DNA of 64,000 nucleotides from Sphingomonas adhaesiva (GTDB lineage: Bacteria > Pseudomonadota > Alphaproteobacteria > Sphingomonadales > Sphingomonadaceae): assembly GCF_036946125.1 (NCBI RefSeq), contig NZ_JAQIJT010000001.1, forward strand, positions 706,501 through 770,500, in the 5' to 3' direction. The notes beneath the pieces are model-generated. The model was given only the letters and a program-made list of their open reading frames with translations, was not told the origin of the DNA and did not search any database. Within the stretch, counting starts at the first letter, position 1, and each line of letters starts with the position of its first letter. The translations under genes and the position numbers were made by a program. Positions 54,601 through 63,417 of this stretch are shown here, piece by piece.

Positions 54601-54844
54601 GACCAGCCTCGCCTTCATGTTCGGCGTGCTGCCGCTGGCGGTTTCGACCGGCGCGGGCGCCGGCGGGCAGAATGCGATCGGGCGTGCGGTGGTGGGCGGC
54701 ATGTTCACCGCGACCGTGCTCGCGATCTTCCTGGTGCCGATGTTCCTCGTCGTCGTGCTGCGGCTGTTCGGGCAGCACGAGAAGGAGCCTGCCCGCGACG
54801 AGCACGCCGGCGGCGACCATCAACCGGCTCATGAAGGGGCCTGA
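51671..54844 (+). CDS. RND multidrug efflux pump (MexB/AcrB-like, HAE1)
   Basis: A 1057-residue resistance-nodulation-division transporter. SRFFIDRPIFAWVIAIVLML opening, twelve helices, two large periplasmic loops, and the proton-relay pair Asp407-Asp408 in GLLVDDAIVVVENVERL, exactly at AcrB positions. A Lys in helix 10 follows in GVSAKNAILIVEFA. Drug/proton antiport, substrate range unknown. It starts six bases after the adaptor stop. Confidence 0.97.
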   Translation: MSRFFIDRPIFAWVIAIVLMLAGGIAIRSLPIAQFPQIAPPAVSITATYPGADAETLERTTTQVIEQQLKGIDNLRYFSSSSSSAGLVTITLTFEQGTDPDIAQVQVQNKLQAATPLLPQEVQQQGLQVQKSTANFLLVVGLYSQDGSHSANDLADMIVSRMQDPISRVSGVGEIQTFGSQYAMRIWVDPLKLNSYQLTIADVQGAVQAQNAQVSAGQIGAQPAPKEQMLNATVSVQSRLQTPEQFAAIRLKSGADGAIVRLGDVARIELGAENYGFDSRYNGKPAAGFGVKLAPGANALSTVELVKAQTAELAKQLPSDVKVVYPYDTTPFVRLSVEQVVHTLIEAVVLVFLVMFLFLQNWRATLIPTIAVPVVLLGTFAVMAIAGYSINTLTLFGMVLAIGLLVDDAIVVVENVERLIVTEHLSPKEAARKSMDEISSALIGIGLVLSAVFLPMAFFGGSTGVIYRQFSITIVSAMVLSVLVALILTPALCATILKPHDPAKKEGNGPLARFFRWFNEKFDNGQRRYEAGVKRTARSWKRSLLVYALIVAGVAVLFVRLPSGFLPDEDQGTVIALVQGPSGATSARTDKGLNLVLDHFLGAEKANVDGVFTINGFSFAGQGQNTGLAFIALKDWGDRSGAQNKAQAIAGRAMGAFSQYKDGMIFALVPPAVQELGNATGFDVQLVDTGGIGHERLMQARNMMLGMAAQDKTLAQVRPLSLDDAPQLKVDVDQDKARALGLDLSQVNSTLAAAWGGAYINDFIDRGRVKRVYVQADQPFRVKPEDIGSFFVRGTNGGMVPYTAFSTLEWANAPVQLTRYNGQPAMQIQGSPAPGQSTGAAMDALEAIHAKLPPGTTLEWTGLSYEERLSGGQAPALYALSLLIVFLCLAALYESWSVPISVLLVVPLGVLGALLAAAITGLNNDIYLQVGLITTIGVSAKNAILIVEFAEERIAEGMSAFDAAVEAAKLRLRPILMTSLAFMFGVLPLAVSTGAGAGGQNAIGRAVVGGMFTATVLAIFLVPMFLVVVLRLFGQHEKEPARDEHAGGDHQPAHEGA

Positions 54845-54845
54845 C

Positions 54846-56369
54846 GTGACCAAGCGTATCTCCACCCTGGCGCTGCTGGCGCTGTCCACCGCGCTCGCCG
54901 GGTGCAATCTGGCACCGAAATACGAGCGGCCGACCGGCGCCGTCCCGGTGGCGCTCCCCTCGGGCGGGGTGTACCCGGCCGCGGCCAGCGACGCGGCCGA
55001 CGTCAGCCGGATCGGCTGGCGCGACTTCTTCCTCGACGACCGGCTGCGGCAGGTGATCGACACCGGGCTCGCCAACAACCGCGACCTGCGGGTGGCGGCG
55101 GCGAACGTGCTCCAGGCGCGCGCGCAATACCGCGTGACCCGCGCCGATCTGGTGCCGAATACCACGCTCAGCGGCTCGGCCACCTTCACCAACAACCTGT
55201 TCGGTGCGGCGGGGGCGCAGGGCGGGGCGGCGGGCGGCGGTACCGGCGGCAGCGCCGGCGGCGGCGCGGGGACGGGCGGCAATGCCGGCGGCGGCGGGGT
55301 CGGTGCCGGGGTGGGTGCCGGTGTGGGCGCCACCTCGTCCAACATCGAATTCTATTCGGTCAACGCCGGTTTCTCCGCGTTCGAGCTCGACCTGTTCGGG
55401 CGCGTCCGCAACCAGAACCGCGCCGCGCTGGAGAGCTATTTCGCGTCCGAGGAAGCGCAGCGCGCCGCGCGGATCAGCCTGATCGCGGAGATCGCCAGCG
55501 CCTGGCTGACCCTGGCGTCGGACCAGGAGCAGCTGCGCCTGGCGCGCGAGACGCTGAAGGCGTTCGCCGAGACGCAGCGGCTGACCAGCGCGCAATTCCG
55601 CATCGGGGTCGCCTCCGAGCTGGAGGCGCGGCAGGCGGAGACCAACTATCAGTCGGCGCGCAACGACATCGCCGCGCTGACCGCGCAGATCGCGCGCGAC
55701 CAGAATGCGCTGAACCTGCTGGCCGGGACCACCGTCCCCGCGGAGCAATTGCCGACCGGGCTGGCGGTGGAGACGGTGACGCGCGACGCGCTGCCCGCGG
55801 GCATCTCGTCCGACGTGCTGCTGCGCCGCCCGGACGTGCTCCAGGCGGAGCATCAGCTGATCGCACAGAACGCCAATATCGGCGCGGCGCGCGCGGCGAT
55901 GTTTCCGACCATCTCGCTCACCGCGACGCTGGGGACGATCTCGACCGCGCTGTCGGGGCTCTTCGGCGGGGGCAGCTTCACCTACACCGGATCGCCGTCG
56001 ATCGGGCTGCCGCTGTTCGACGGCGGGCGGCGGCAGGGCAATCTCGACTATGCCCGCGCGTCGCAGCAGGCGGCGGTCGCCACCTATGAGAAGACGATCC
56101 AGACCGCCTTCCGCGAGGTGGCGGATGCGCTGGCGCAGCGCGGCACGATCGGCGAGCAGGTGTCGGCGCAGACCGCGCGTGCCAATGCGGCACAGGTGGC
56201 GGCGCGGCTGTCGGACGCGCGCTACCGCGCCGGGGTCGATTCGTTCCTCGTCTCGCTCGATGCGCAGCGCACCGCCTATGCCGCGCAGCAGCAGCTGGTG
56301 ACGACCCGCCTGACGCGGGCGAGCAACCTGGTGGAGCTGTACCGTTCGCTGGGGGGCGGGCTCGACTGA
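54846..56369 (+). CDS. Outer-membrane efflux channel lipoprotein (OprM/NodT-like)
   Basis: A 507-residue outer-membrane factor with lipobox LAGC (Cys20). Two repeats of the OEP domain are visible (for example VAAANVLQARAQYRVTRADL and IAQNANIGAARAAMFPTISL). The GTG at 54846 has AAGGGG six bases upstream and is preferred to the ATG at 54831. Odd feature: residues about 120-162 are a Gly/Ala insert (runs of G, A, T, S, N) at the first extracellular barrel loop. Completes the tripartite pump. Confidence 0.93.
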   Translation: MTKRISTLALLALSTALAGCNLAPKYERPTGAVPVALPSGGVYPAAASDAADVSRIGWRDFFLDDRLRQVIDTGLANNRDLRVAAANVLQARAQYRVTRADLVPNTTLSGSATFTNNLFGAAGAQGGAAGGGTGGSAGGGAGTGGNAGGGGVGAGVGAGVGATSSNIEFYSVNAGFSAFELDLFGRVRNQNRAALESYFASEEAQRAARISLIAEIASAWLTLASDQEQLRLARETLKAFAETQRLTSAQFRIGVASELEARQAETNYQSARNDIAALTAQIARDQNALNLLAGTTVPAEQLPTGLAVETVTRDALPAGISSDVLLRRPDVLQAEHQLIAQNANIGAARAAMFPTISLTATLGTISTALSGLFGGGSFTYTGSPSIGLPLFDGGRRQGNLDYARASQQAAVATYEKTIQTAFREVADALAQRGTIGEQVSAQTARANAAQVAARLSDARYRAGVDSFLVSLDAQRTAYAAQQQLVTTRLTRASNLVELYRSLGGGLD

Positions 56370-56435
56370 GCCTCTTGCGTGGGGGAGCGTTTGGCGTACT
56401 CTCTCGTTCGTCTTTACAGGACGAGGAGAGAGCCG

Positions 56436-56690
56436 ATGATGCCGCAAGAGCGCAACGGCGACGAAGCGATGGTCATTCTGCAGACGCTGCTATGCATGCT
56501 GCGGGAAAAGAACCTGCTGTCGCGCGCCGATATCGAGGAATTGTGCGACCGCGTCGCCATGCGCGCGGCGCAGGCCGAACGCGACCCCATCCCCTGCTGC
56601 GCCACCGCCGCGCGCGCCGCCGCCGACGAAATGGCGAAGATCGGCACGTATATCGGGCGGCATTACGGGGGCAAGCACCGGCGGATGTGA
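56436..56690 (+). CDS. Small hypothetical protein
   Basis: An 84-residue soluble, helical protein (MVILQTLLCMLREKNLLSR then DIEELCDRVAMRAAQAE) with a Cys pair at PIPCCATAAR. GAGGAG lies seven bases before the ATG. I do not recognise the family; the layout resembles short conserved sphingomonad proteins. It stands alone after the efflux operon. Confidence 0.6.
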   Translation: MMPQERNGDEAMVILQTLLCMLREKNLLSRADIEELCDRVAMRAAQAERDPIPCCATAARAAADEMAKIGTYIGRHYGGKHRRM

Positions 56691-57136
56691 GGGGCGCCTG
56701 ACCTCCGTTTTCACGTCACTCCGGACGTGTTCGAAACCTCTGCGAACGAAACCTCTGCGAAACGTCGTGGATCGCTCGACGATTTTGCCGTTCCCCGGCG
56801 CAGGCTGGACCTTTGCAAAAGCCCTTTCCCATGCGCCGGCGCAGGCCGGGGCCGAGCATCGGCACGCTCGTACGATACTGAAACCGGGGCCCGACGAGCC
56901 CCCGGCCTTCGCGGGACGTTTGCAAAATGCCATGCCGTGCTCCTGCGAAGGCAGGAGCCCAGGGTTGCAGGTCCCATAAGGCGTTGTTCTGCTGAGCCCT
57001 GGGCTCCTGCCTGCGCAGGAGCACGGTGCGGGCTCGGTGCCGTTGCACCTGTGTTGCAAAGGTCCGGCCTTCGCCGGGGAACAACGATCTGAGTTTTGCA
57101 GAGGTCTCGATCAAGTCCGGGGTGACGAGAGTGCCC
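56691..57136. repeat. Repeat-dense intergenic region
   Basis: No credible gene in 446 bases. It holds several fragments of the family seen at 37418-37489: GGACCTTTGCA near 56809, CCGTGCTCCTGCGAAGG near 56936, GGGCTCCTGCCTGCGCAGG near 57001, CAGGAGCACGG near 57016, GCAAAGGTCCGG near 57057, plus a half REP palindrome TCAAGTCCGGGGTGACG near 57113. Short frames here are repeat artefacts. Confidence 0.75.
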
Positions 57137-58465
57137 TCAATCCAGCCGCTTCGCCAGTTCCACGTTCAGCCCCAGCGCCAGCAGCGTACCCAGCGCGCCC
57201 GACAGCAGGTAACCGCCCGCCGCGACCAGCCCGAACGCCTGCGTCAGCGCCAGCGCCGCGAGCGGCGCGAAGCCGGCGCCGAACAGCCAGGCCAGATCGG
57301 AGGTGATCGCCGCCCCGGTGTAGCGCGCGCGCTTGGGGAAATTGTTGGTCACCGCGCCCGACGACTGGCCGAACGAGAGCCCCAGCAGGATGAAGCCCAT
57401 CACCATGAACAGCACCTCGCCCGCGCTGCCCGCGCCCAGCAGCTGCGGCGCGAAGCCGCTGAACGCCGCGATGCCCGCGGCGGTATAGCCCAGCAGGCTG
57501 CGACGCCCGATCCGGTCCGCCAGCACGCCCGACAGTACGATCGCGCCCAGCCCGAAGGCGGCGCACACCATCTCGATCACCAGGAAGCGCGCGATGCTCT
57601 CCTGCGTGTAGAGCGCGACCCAGGACAGCGGGAACACCGTGACCATGTGGAACAGTGCGAAGCTGGCGAGCGGGGCGAAGGCGCCGATGATGATGTTGCG
57701 CCACTGCGCCTTCACGGTCGCGGTGACGCGCGACGGGGTCAGCTCGCGGTTCTTGAACATTTCCGAATATTCGGGCGTCACGACGATGCGCAGTCGCGCG
57801 AACAGCGCCACGACGTTCAGCGCGAAGGCGACGAAGAAGGGATAGCGCCAGCCCCAGGACATGAAATCCTCCGGCGGCAGCACCGACACGAAGAAGGCGA
57901 ACAGCCCGCTGGCCACCATCAGCCCCATCGGCGCGCCGAGCTGCGGCACCATCGCCCACCAGCCGCGCTGCCTGTCGGGCGCGTTGAGCGCCAGGAGCGA
58001 GGGCAGACCGTCCCATGCGCCGCCCAGCGCGATCCCCTGGCCGATGCGGAACAGCCCCAGCAGCACCGCGGAGGCGATCCCGATCGAGGCGTAGCTGGGC
58101 AGGAACGACATCAGCACGGTCGAGGTGCCGAGCAGGAACAGCGCCATCGTCAGCTTCGTGCCCCGGCCGTAGCGGCGGTCGAGCGCCATGAAGATCTGCG
58201 TGCCCACCGGGCGCGCGATGAAGGCGAGCGGGAAGATCGCGAACGACCACAGGGTCGCGCTGATCCGGTCCATGAAGGGAAAGACCACGGTCGGGAACAC
58301 CAGAACCGAGGCGATGGCATAGACGAAGAAGTCGAAGAATTCCGACGTCCGCCCGATGATGACGCCGATCGCGATCTCGCCCGGACGGACCTGATGCTCC
58401 GCATGGGTGTTGACGGCGCGGGCGTCGCGTTCAAGCGATGCGGATGAGGCGGTGGTCATCGACAT
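57137..58465 (-). CDS. MHS-type MFS transporter
   Basis: A 442-residue twelve-helix transporter of the metabolite:H+ symporter group (ProP/ShiA/KgtP-like): GVIIGRTSEFFDFFVYAIAS, VFPFMDRISATLWSFAIF, FIARPVGTQIF and GIALGGAWDG are the family blocks, with Trp in place of the usual E/G of the last. Substrate unknown; the group imports carboxylates, betaines or related compounds. ATG 58465 preferred over a longer in-frame extension without features. Confidence 0.85.
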   Translation of the reverse strand: MSMTTASSASLERDARAVNTHAEHQVRPGEIAIGVIIGRTSEFFDFFVYAIASVLVFPTVVFPFMDRISATLWSFAIFPLAFIARPVGTQIFMALDRRYGRGTKLTMALFLLGTSTVLMSFLPSYASIGIASAVLLGLFRIGQGIALGGAWDGLPSLLALNAPDRQRGWWAMVPQLGAPMGLMVASGLFAFFVSVLPPEDFMSWGWRYPFFVAFALNVVALFARLRIVVTPEYSEMFKNRELTPSRVTATVKAQWRNIIIGAFAPLASFALFHMVTVFPLSWVALYTQESIARFLVIEMVCAAFGLGAIVLSGVLADRIGRRSLLGYTAAGIAAFSGFAPQLLGAGSAGEVLFMVMGFILLGLSFGQSSGAVTNNFPKRARYTGAAITSDLAWLFGAGFAPLAALALTQAFGLVAAGGYLLSGALGTLLALGLNVELAKRLD

Positions 58466-58572
58466 GGTTCCGATCGGACGTAATAGGCTCGCTGTAGCGC
58501 AACGCCCACAACGATGGGATGGGACAAAATGTCCTATTCCGCTGCACCGCACAAAAGCCTAGGCGCCGGATC

Positions 58573-59700
58573 ATGACCCGCCGTCCCCTCCGTCGCCCGT
58601 CGCCCGCCCGCCTGGGCGCGGTGGCGGCGCTCGTCGCGCTCGCCGGCTGCAACACCGTGGTGATGAACCCGGCGGGCGATGTCGCGCGCCAGCAATCGTC
58701 GCTGATCGTGTGGTCGACGGTGCTGATGCTGCTCATCATCGTCCCCGTCATGGCGCTGACCGTGCTGTTCGCATGGCGCTACCGCGAGGGGGCGAAGGAC
58801 GCCAAGTACGAGCCGAACTGGGACCATTCGACCGGGCTGGAGCTGGTGATCTGGGCCGCGCCGCTGCTCATCATCATCGCGCTGGGTGCGCTGACCTGGG
58901 TCAGCACGCATTTGCTCGACCCCTATCGCCCGCTCGACCGGGTCGCGCCGGGCAAGCCGGTGACCGCCGCGATCCGCCCGCTGGAGGTGGAGGTGGTGTC
59001 GCTCGACTGGAAATGGCTGTTCATCTATCCCGAACAGGGCGTCGCGACCGTCAACGAGCTGGTGGTGCCGGTCGACCGCCCGGTGCGGTTCCGCATGACC
59101 TCGTCCAGCGTCATGAACACGCTGTGGATTCCGGCGATGGCGGGAATGATCTATACGATGCCGGGGATGGAGACGCAGTTGCACGGCGTCCTCAACCGCA
59201 CCGGCAAGTTCGAGGGGCGGTCGGCCAATTACAGCGGCGCGGGCTTCTCCGACATGTGGTTCTGGACCCATTCGGTGACGCCGGCGCGGTTCGACCAGTG
59301 GGTGGCCGGCGTGAAGCGCCAGCCGCGCGCGCTGAACCGGGCGACCTATCTCCAGCTGGAGAAGCCCAGCGAGAAGGTGCGCCCGATCGGCTTCGGCACG
59401 GTCGACCCCGGGCTCTTCCGCCGCGTCGTCGGCATGTGCGTCAAGCCCGGCACCGACTGCATGCAGGGCATGTCGCACGGCGGCCCCGCGGTGAACGACC
59501 GCGCGCCGCGCGCGGGCGAGGCGGAGGGCGCGCTGACCCGCGAGCCGGGTGAGAAGGGCGACAGCCCGCACTTCACCGCGCCGCGCGGCCAGCCCGGCGG
59601 CGCCAGCGACACCGATAGCGGCGCCAACCGCAACATGACGCGCAGCATCATTCACCTTCCCGCGCCGATCGCCGGCGCCACCGCCCGTACGGAGGGCTGA
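58573..59700 (+). CDS. cyoA: Cytochrome bo3 ubiquinol oxidase subunit II
   Basis: A 375-residue lipoprotein (lipobox LAGC, Cys26) with two transmembrane helices (about 45-65 and 90-112) and a periplasmic cupredoxin-fold domain (VVSLDWKWLFIYPEQGVATV; TLWIPAMAGMIYTMPGMETQ). It lacks the CuA cysteines, as expected of quinol oxidases. The C-terminal extension (about 300-375) is rich in Gly/Pro/Ser. Divergent from the MHS transporter, 107 bases apart. Confidence 0.95.
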   Translation: MTRRPLRRPSPARLGAVAALVALAGCNTVVMNPAGDVARQQSSLIVWSTVLMLLIIVPVMALTVLFAWRYREGAKDAKYEPNWDHSTGLELVIWAAPLLIIIALGALTWVSTHLLDPYRPLDRVAPGKPVTAAIRPLEVEVVSLDWKWLFIYPEQGVATVNELVVPVDRPVRFRMTSSSVMNTLWIPAMAGMIYTMPGMETQLHGVLNRTGKFEGRSANYSGAGFSDMWFWTHSVTPARFDQWVAGVKRQPRALNRATYLQLEKPSEKVRPIGFGTVDPGLFRRVVGMCVKPGTDCMQGMSHGGPAVNDRAPRAGEAEGALTREPGEKGDSPHFTAPRGQPGGASDTDSGANRNMTRSIIHLPAPIAGATARTEG

Positions 59701-59707
59701 GGACACC

Positions 59708-61708
59708 ATGTCGGACGACCTCATGAAGACGATCTTCGGGCGCCTCTCGCTCGACAGCCTGCCGCTCCACGAGCCGATCGTCGTCGGCACCTTCGTGGTG
59801 GTGGCGCTGGGCGGGTTCGCGCTCGTGGCTGCGCTGACCTACTTCAAATTGTGGCGCTACCTGTGGACCGAATGGTTCACGAGCGTAGACCACAAGAAGA
59901 TCGGGATCATGTACATCATCCTGGCGATCGTGATGCTGCTGCGCGGCTTCTCCGACGCGATCATGATGCGCATCCAGCAGGCGATCGCGTTCAACGGCAG
60001 CGAAGGCTATCTGAACGCGCATCACTACGACCAGGTGTTCACCGCGCACGGCGTCATCATGATCTTCTTCGTGGCGATGCCGTTCGTCACGGGCCTCATG
60101 AACTATGTCGTCCCGCTCCAGATCGGCGCGCGCGACGTCAGCTTCCCCTTCCTCAACAATTTCAGCTTCTGGATGACCGCGGCGGGGGCGGTCACGGTGA
60201 TGGCCAGCCTGTTCGTCGGCGAGTTCGCGCGCACCGGCTGGCTGGCGATGGCGCCCCTGTCGGGGCTGGACTATTCGCCCGACGTCGGCGTGGATTATTA
60301 TATCTGGGCGCTCCAGATCGCGGGCGTGGGCACCTTGCTGTCGGGCGTCAACCTGATCGCGACCATCGTGAAGATGCGCGCACCGGGCATGGGGCTGATG
60401 AAGATGCCGATCTTCACTTGGTCGGCGCTGGTCACCAACGTGCTGATCGTCGCCGCCTTCCCGGTGCTGACCGCGGTGCTCGCGATGCTCAGCCTCGACC
60501 GCTACGTCGGCACCAACTTCTTCACGAACACCGGCGGGGGCAACCCGATGATGTACGTGAACATGATCTGGATCTGGGGCCACCCGGAGGTGTACATCTT
60601 GATCCTGCCCGCGTTCGGCGTGTTCTCGGAAGTGGTCTCGACCTTCTCGGGCAAGCGGCTGTTCGGCTATACGTCGATGGTCTATGCGCTGATCGTCATC
60701 TGCATCCTGTCGTATCTCGTCTGGCTGCACCATTTCTTCACCATGGGGTCCGGCGCCAGCGTCAACAGCTTCTTCGGCATCACGACGATGATTATCTCGA
60801 TCCCCACGGGGGCGAAGATCTTCAACTGGCTGTTCACGATGTACCGCGGGCGCATCCGCTTCGAGCTGCCGATGATGTGGGCGATCGCCTTCATGCTGAC
60901 GTTCGTGATCGGCGGGATGACCGGGGTCATGCTGGCGGTCCCGCCGGCCGACTTCCAGTTCCACAACTCGCTGTTCCTGGTCGCGCACTTCCACAACGTC
61001 ATCATCGGCGGCGTGCTGTTCGGGATGTTCGCGGGCGTGAATTACTGGTGGCCCAAGGCGTTCGGGTTCAAGCTGGACAGGAAGTGGGGCACGATCAGCT
61101 TCTGGTGCTGGGTCGTCGGCTTCTGGGTCGCGTTCGCGCCGCTCTACCTGCTCGGCCTGATGGGCGTGACGCGCCGCCTGCGCGTCATCGGCGACCCGTC
61201 GCTCCAGCCGCTGTTCGTCATCGCCGGGATCGGCGTCGCGATCGTCGCAGCGGGGATCGGCGCGATGCTGATGCAATTCTACGTCAGCATCCGCGACCGC
61301 GAGCGCCTGCGCGACGTCACGGGCGATCCGTGGAACGGGCGCACGCTGGAATGGGCGACCTCCTCGCCCCCGCCGGCGTACAATTTCGCCTTCACGCCGG
61401 TCATCCACGACCTGGACGCCTGGTACGACATGAAGGAGCAGAAGGCGGCGCGGCCGACCAGCGGCTACCGCGCGATCCACATGCCGAAGAATACCGCCGC
61501 GGGCGTGGTGCTGGCCGGGCTGTCGCTGGTCTTCGGCCTCGCGATGATCTGGTACATCTGGTGGCTGGCCGCGGTGTCGTTCGTCGGCATCGTCGGCTAC
61601 GCGATCTGGCACACGTTCGACTATGACCGCGACTTCGACATTCCGCAGGAGGACGTGACCCGCGCCGAGGATGCGCGCACCCGCGCGCTCCAGACGGCGG
61701 AGGTGTAG
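59708..61708 (+). CDS. cyoB: Cytochrome bo3 ubiquinol oxidase subunit I
   Basis: The 666-residue haem-copper catalytic subunit. Haem and CuB ligands are visible in VFTAHGVIMIFF, WIWGHPEVYILILPAFG (His-Tyr cross-link pair), VWLHHFFTMG and VAHFHNVIIGG. The N- and C-terminal extra helices of quinol oxidases are present. It reduces O2 to water and pumps protons. Starts seven bases after cyoA. Confidence 0.98.
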   Translation: MSDDLMKTIFGRLSLDSLPLHEPIVVGTFVVVALGGFALVAALTYFKLWRYLWTEWFTSVDHKKIGIMYIILAIVMLLRGFSDAIMMRIQQAIAFNGSEGYLNAHHYDQVFTAHGVIMIFFVAMPFVTGLMNYVVPLQIGARDVSFPFLNNFSFWMTAAGAVTVMASLFVGEFARTGWLAMAPLSGLDYSPDVGVDYYIWALQIAGVGTLLSGVNLIATIVKMRAPGMGLMKMPIFTWSALVTNVLIVAAFPVLTAVLAMLSLDRYVGTNFFTNTGGGNPMMYVNMIWIWGHPEVYILILPAFGVFSEVVSTFSGKRLFGYTSMVYALIVICILSYLVWLHHFFTMGSGASVNSFFGITTMIISIPTGAKIFNWLFTMYRGRIRFELPMMWAIAFMLTFVIGGMTGVMLAVPPADFQFHNSLFLVAHFHNVIIGGVLFGMFAGVNYWWPKAFGFKLDRKWGTISFWCWVVGFWVAFAPLYLLGLMGVTRRLRVIGDPSLQPLFVIAGIGVAIVAAGIGAMLMQFYVSIRDRERLRDVTGDPWNGRTLEWATSSPPPAYNFAFTPVIHDLDAWYDMKEQKAARPTSGYRAIHMPKNTAAGVVLAGLSLVFGLAMIWYIWWLAAVSFVGIVGYAIWHTFDYDRDFDIPQEDVTRAEDARTRALQTAEV

Positions 61709-61712
61709 GGCG

Positions 61713-62339
61713 ATGAGCACGCAGACACCCCCCGCCGCCCACGCGCCCGTCTACTACGAACTGGACGAGCATCCCCATGCGCCGGGCGCCAGCACGATGC
61801 TGGGCTTCTGGCTGTACCTGATGAGCGACTGCCTCATCTTCGCGATGCTGTTCGCCGCTTACGGCGTCTATGGGGGCAGCTTCGCGGGCGGGCCGGGGCC
61901 GCGCGAGCTGTTCGACCTGAGCCTCGTGGCGGTCAACACCGCCATGCTGCTGCTGTCGTCGATCACCTACGGCTTCGCGATGATCGCGATCGACGAGAAG
62001 CGGCAGAAGGCGGTGCTCGGCTGGCTGGCGGTCACCGCGCTGTTCGGTGCGGCGTTCCTCTGCATCGAGCTCTATGAATTCAACCACCTGATCCACGAGG
62101 GCGCGGGGCCGACGCGCTCGGCGTTCCTGTCGTCCTTCTTCCTGCTGGTCGGCACGCACGGGCTGCACGTCACCTTCGGCATGATCTGGCTGGCGGTGCT
62201 GATGGTGCAGGTGGTGCGCCGCGGGCTGATCGCGGACAACGTGCGCCGGCTGCAATGCCTGTCGATGTTCTGGCATTTCCTGGACGTCGTCTGGATCGGC
62301 GTCTTCACCTTCGTCTATCTGCTGGGAGTGCTGCGGTGA
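61713..62339 (+). CDS. cyoC: Cytochrome bo3 ubiquinol oxidase subunit III
   Basis: A 208-residue subunit with five helices: MLGFWLYLMSDCLIFAMLFA, then YEFNHLIHEGAGPTRSAFLS and LLVGTHGLHVTFGMIWLAVL are the family motifs. It follows cyoB by four bases; the stop overlaps the GTG start of cyoD. Confidence 0.97.
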   Translation: MSTQTPPAAHAPVYYELDEHPHAPGASTMLGFWLYLMSDCLIFAMLFAAYGVYGGSFAGGPGPRELFDLSLVAVNTAMLLLSSITYGFAMIAIDEKRQKAVLGWLAVTALFGAAFLCIELYEFNHLIHEGAGPTRSAFLSSFFLLVGTHGLHVTFGMIWLAVLMVQVVRRGLIADNVRRLQCLSMFWHFLDVVWIGVFTFVYLLGVLR

Positions 62340-62731
62340 GCGCGCGCAACGATACGCCGTTCCACGGCGCCGACGATCATCAGCACGGGCATGACGCGCA
62401 CGGCGGTGCCGCGCACGGCACGCGCCGGGGCTATGTCATCGGCTTCGTCCTGTCGGTGCTGCTGACGGCCCCGGCGTTCGCGCTGGTCATGACCGGGGTG
62501 ATCGCCGATCCGCGCATCACCGCCGGGATCGTCACCGTGCTGGCGGCGGTGCAGATCGTCGTCCACATGGTCTACTTCCTCCACATGAACAGCAAGTCGG
62601 AGAGCGGCTGGACGCTGATGGCGCTGATCTTCACCGCGATCATCGTGCTGATCGCGATCGCGGGATCGCTGTGGGTGATGTTCAACATGAACTTGAACAT
62701 GATGCCGAAGGGAATGATGGACGCGATGTGA
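62336..62731 (+). CDS. cyoD: Cytochrome bo3 ubiquinol oxidase subunit IV
   Basis: A 131-residue subunit with three helices and the family segment VQIVVHMVYFLHMNSKSESG. The N terminus is His-rich (DDHQHGHDAHGGAAHG). The start is GTG at 62336 in a GTGA overlap with the cyoC stop. The stop overlaps the surf1 start (TGATG). Confidence 0.94.
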   Translation: MSARNDTPFHGADDHQHGHDAHGGAAHGTRRGYVIGFVLSVLLTAPAFALVMTGVIADPRITAGIVTVLAAVQIVVHMVYFLHMNSKSESGWTLMALIFTAIIVLIAIAGSLWVMFNMNLNMMPKGMMDAM

Positions 62732-63417
62732 TGCGCGCGCGCTGGCCCCTCGTCGCGCTCGCGGTGACGGCGGCGGTGCTGCTCGCGGGGCTGGGGGTGT
62801 GGCAGGTCGAGCGTCGCGCGTGGAAGCTGGCGCTGATCGCGCGGGTGGAGGCGCGGCTGGCGGCCCCGCCGGTCGCCGCGCCCGGCACCGCGTCGGCCGA
62901 TGACGCCTATACGCGGGTGCGCGCCACCGGGCGCTGGGTGCCGTGCCCGCCCGTCTATGTGCAGGCGGTGACCGATCTGGGCCCCGGCTTCTGGATCGTC
63001 GCCCCGCTCGCGACCGGGCGCGCGACGATCCTGGTCAACCGCGGCTTCGTGCCCGCGGGGATGCGCGTCCCTGCCGCCACCGGACCCGCGGCCGTCACCG
63101 GCCTGTTGCGCGTCAGCGAGCCCGGCGGCGCCTTCCTTCGCCGCAACGATCCGGCCGCCGACCGCTGGTTCTCGCGCGATGTCGCCGCGATCGCGGCGGC
63201 GCGGCGGCTCGGAGCCGTAGCACCCTATTTCATCGACGCCGATGCGCGCACGTCGCCCGCGTGGCCGCGCGGTGGGCTGACCGTGGTGCGTTTCCGCAAC
63301 AGCCACCTGGTCTATGCGCTGACATGGTTCGCGCTGTCGGCGATGACCGCGTGGTTCGCGTGGCGGCTGGCGCGGATGGGGCGGCTGGCGCGGATGGAGC
63401 GGGTGGCGCGCGGATGA
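62731..63417 (+). CDS. SURF1 family oxidase assembly protein
   Basis: A 228-residue protein with two terminal transmembrane helices (about 5-24 and 198-218) and a periplasmic domain between them, with WQVERRAWK, the strand ILVNRGFVP and PYFIDADA, as in SURF1/Shy1. Helps haem insertion into the oxidase. One-base overlap with cyoD and ATGA overlap with the next gene bind it into the cyo operon. Confidence 0.9.
   Translation: MRARWPLVALAVTAAVLLAGLGVWQVERRAWKLALIARVEARLAAPPVAAPGTASADDAYTRVRATGRWVPCPPVYVQAVTDLGPGFWIVAPLATGRATILVNRGFVPAGMRVPAATGPAAVTGLLRVSEPGGAFLRRNDPAADRWFSRDVAAIAAARRLGAVAPYFIDADARTSPAWPRGGLTVVRFRNSHLVYALTWFALSAMTAWFAWRLARMGRLARMERVARG

Noticed and set aside
51674..55345. Open frame of 1223 codons on the minus strand
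   Set aside because: Antisense to the RND pump and channel genes; low-complexity, Arg/His/Asp-rich translation typical of the opposite strand of GC-rich coding DNA.
56716..57114. Overlapping frames in the repeat-dense region
   Set aside because: Translations are made of repeat units on both strands; no RBS or conserved pattern.
59648..61720. Open frame of 690 codons opposite cyoB
   Set aside because: Antisense to a clearly recognised cyoB; no domain and strongly biased composition.
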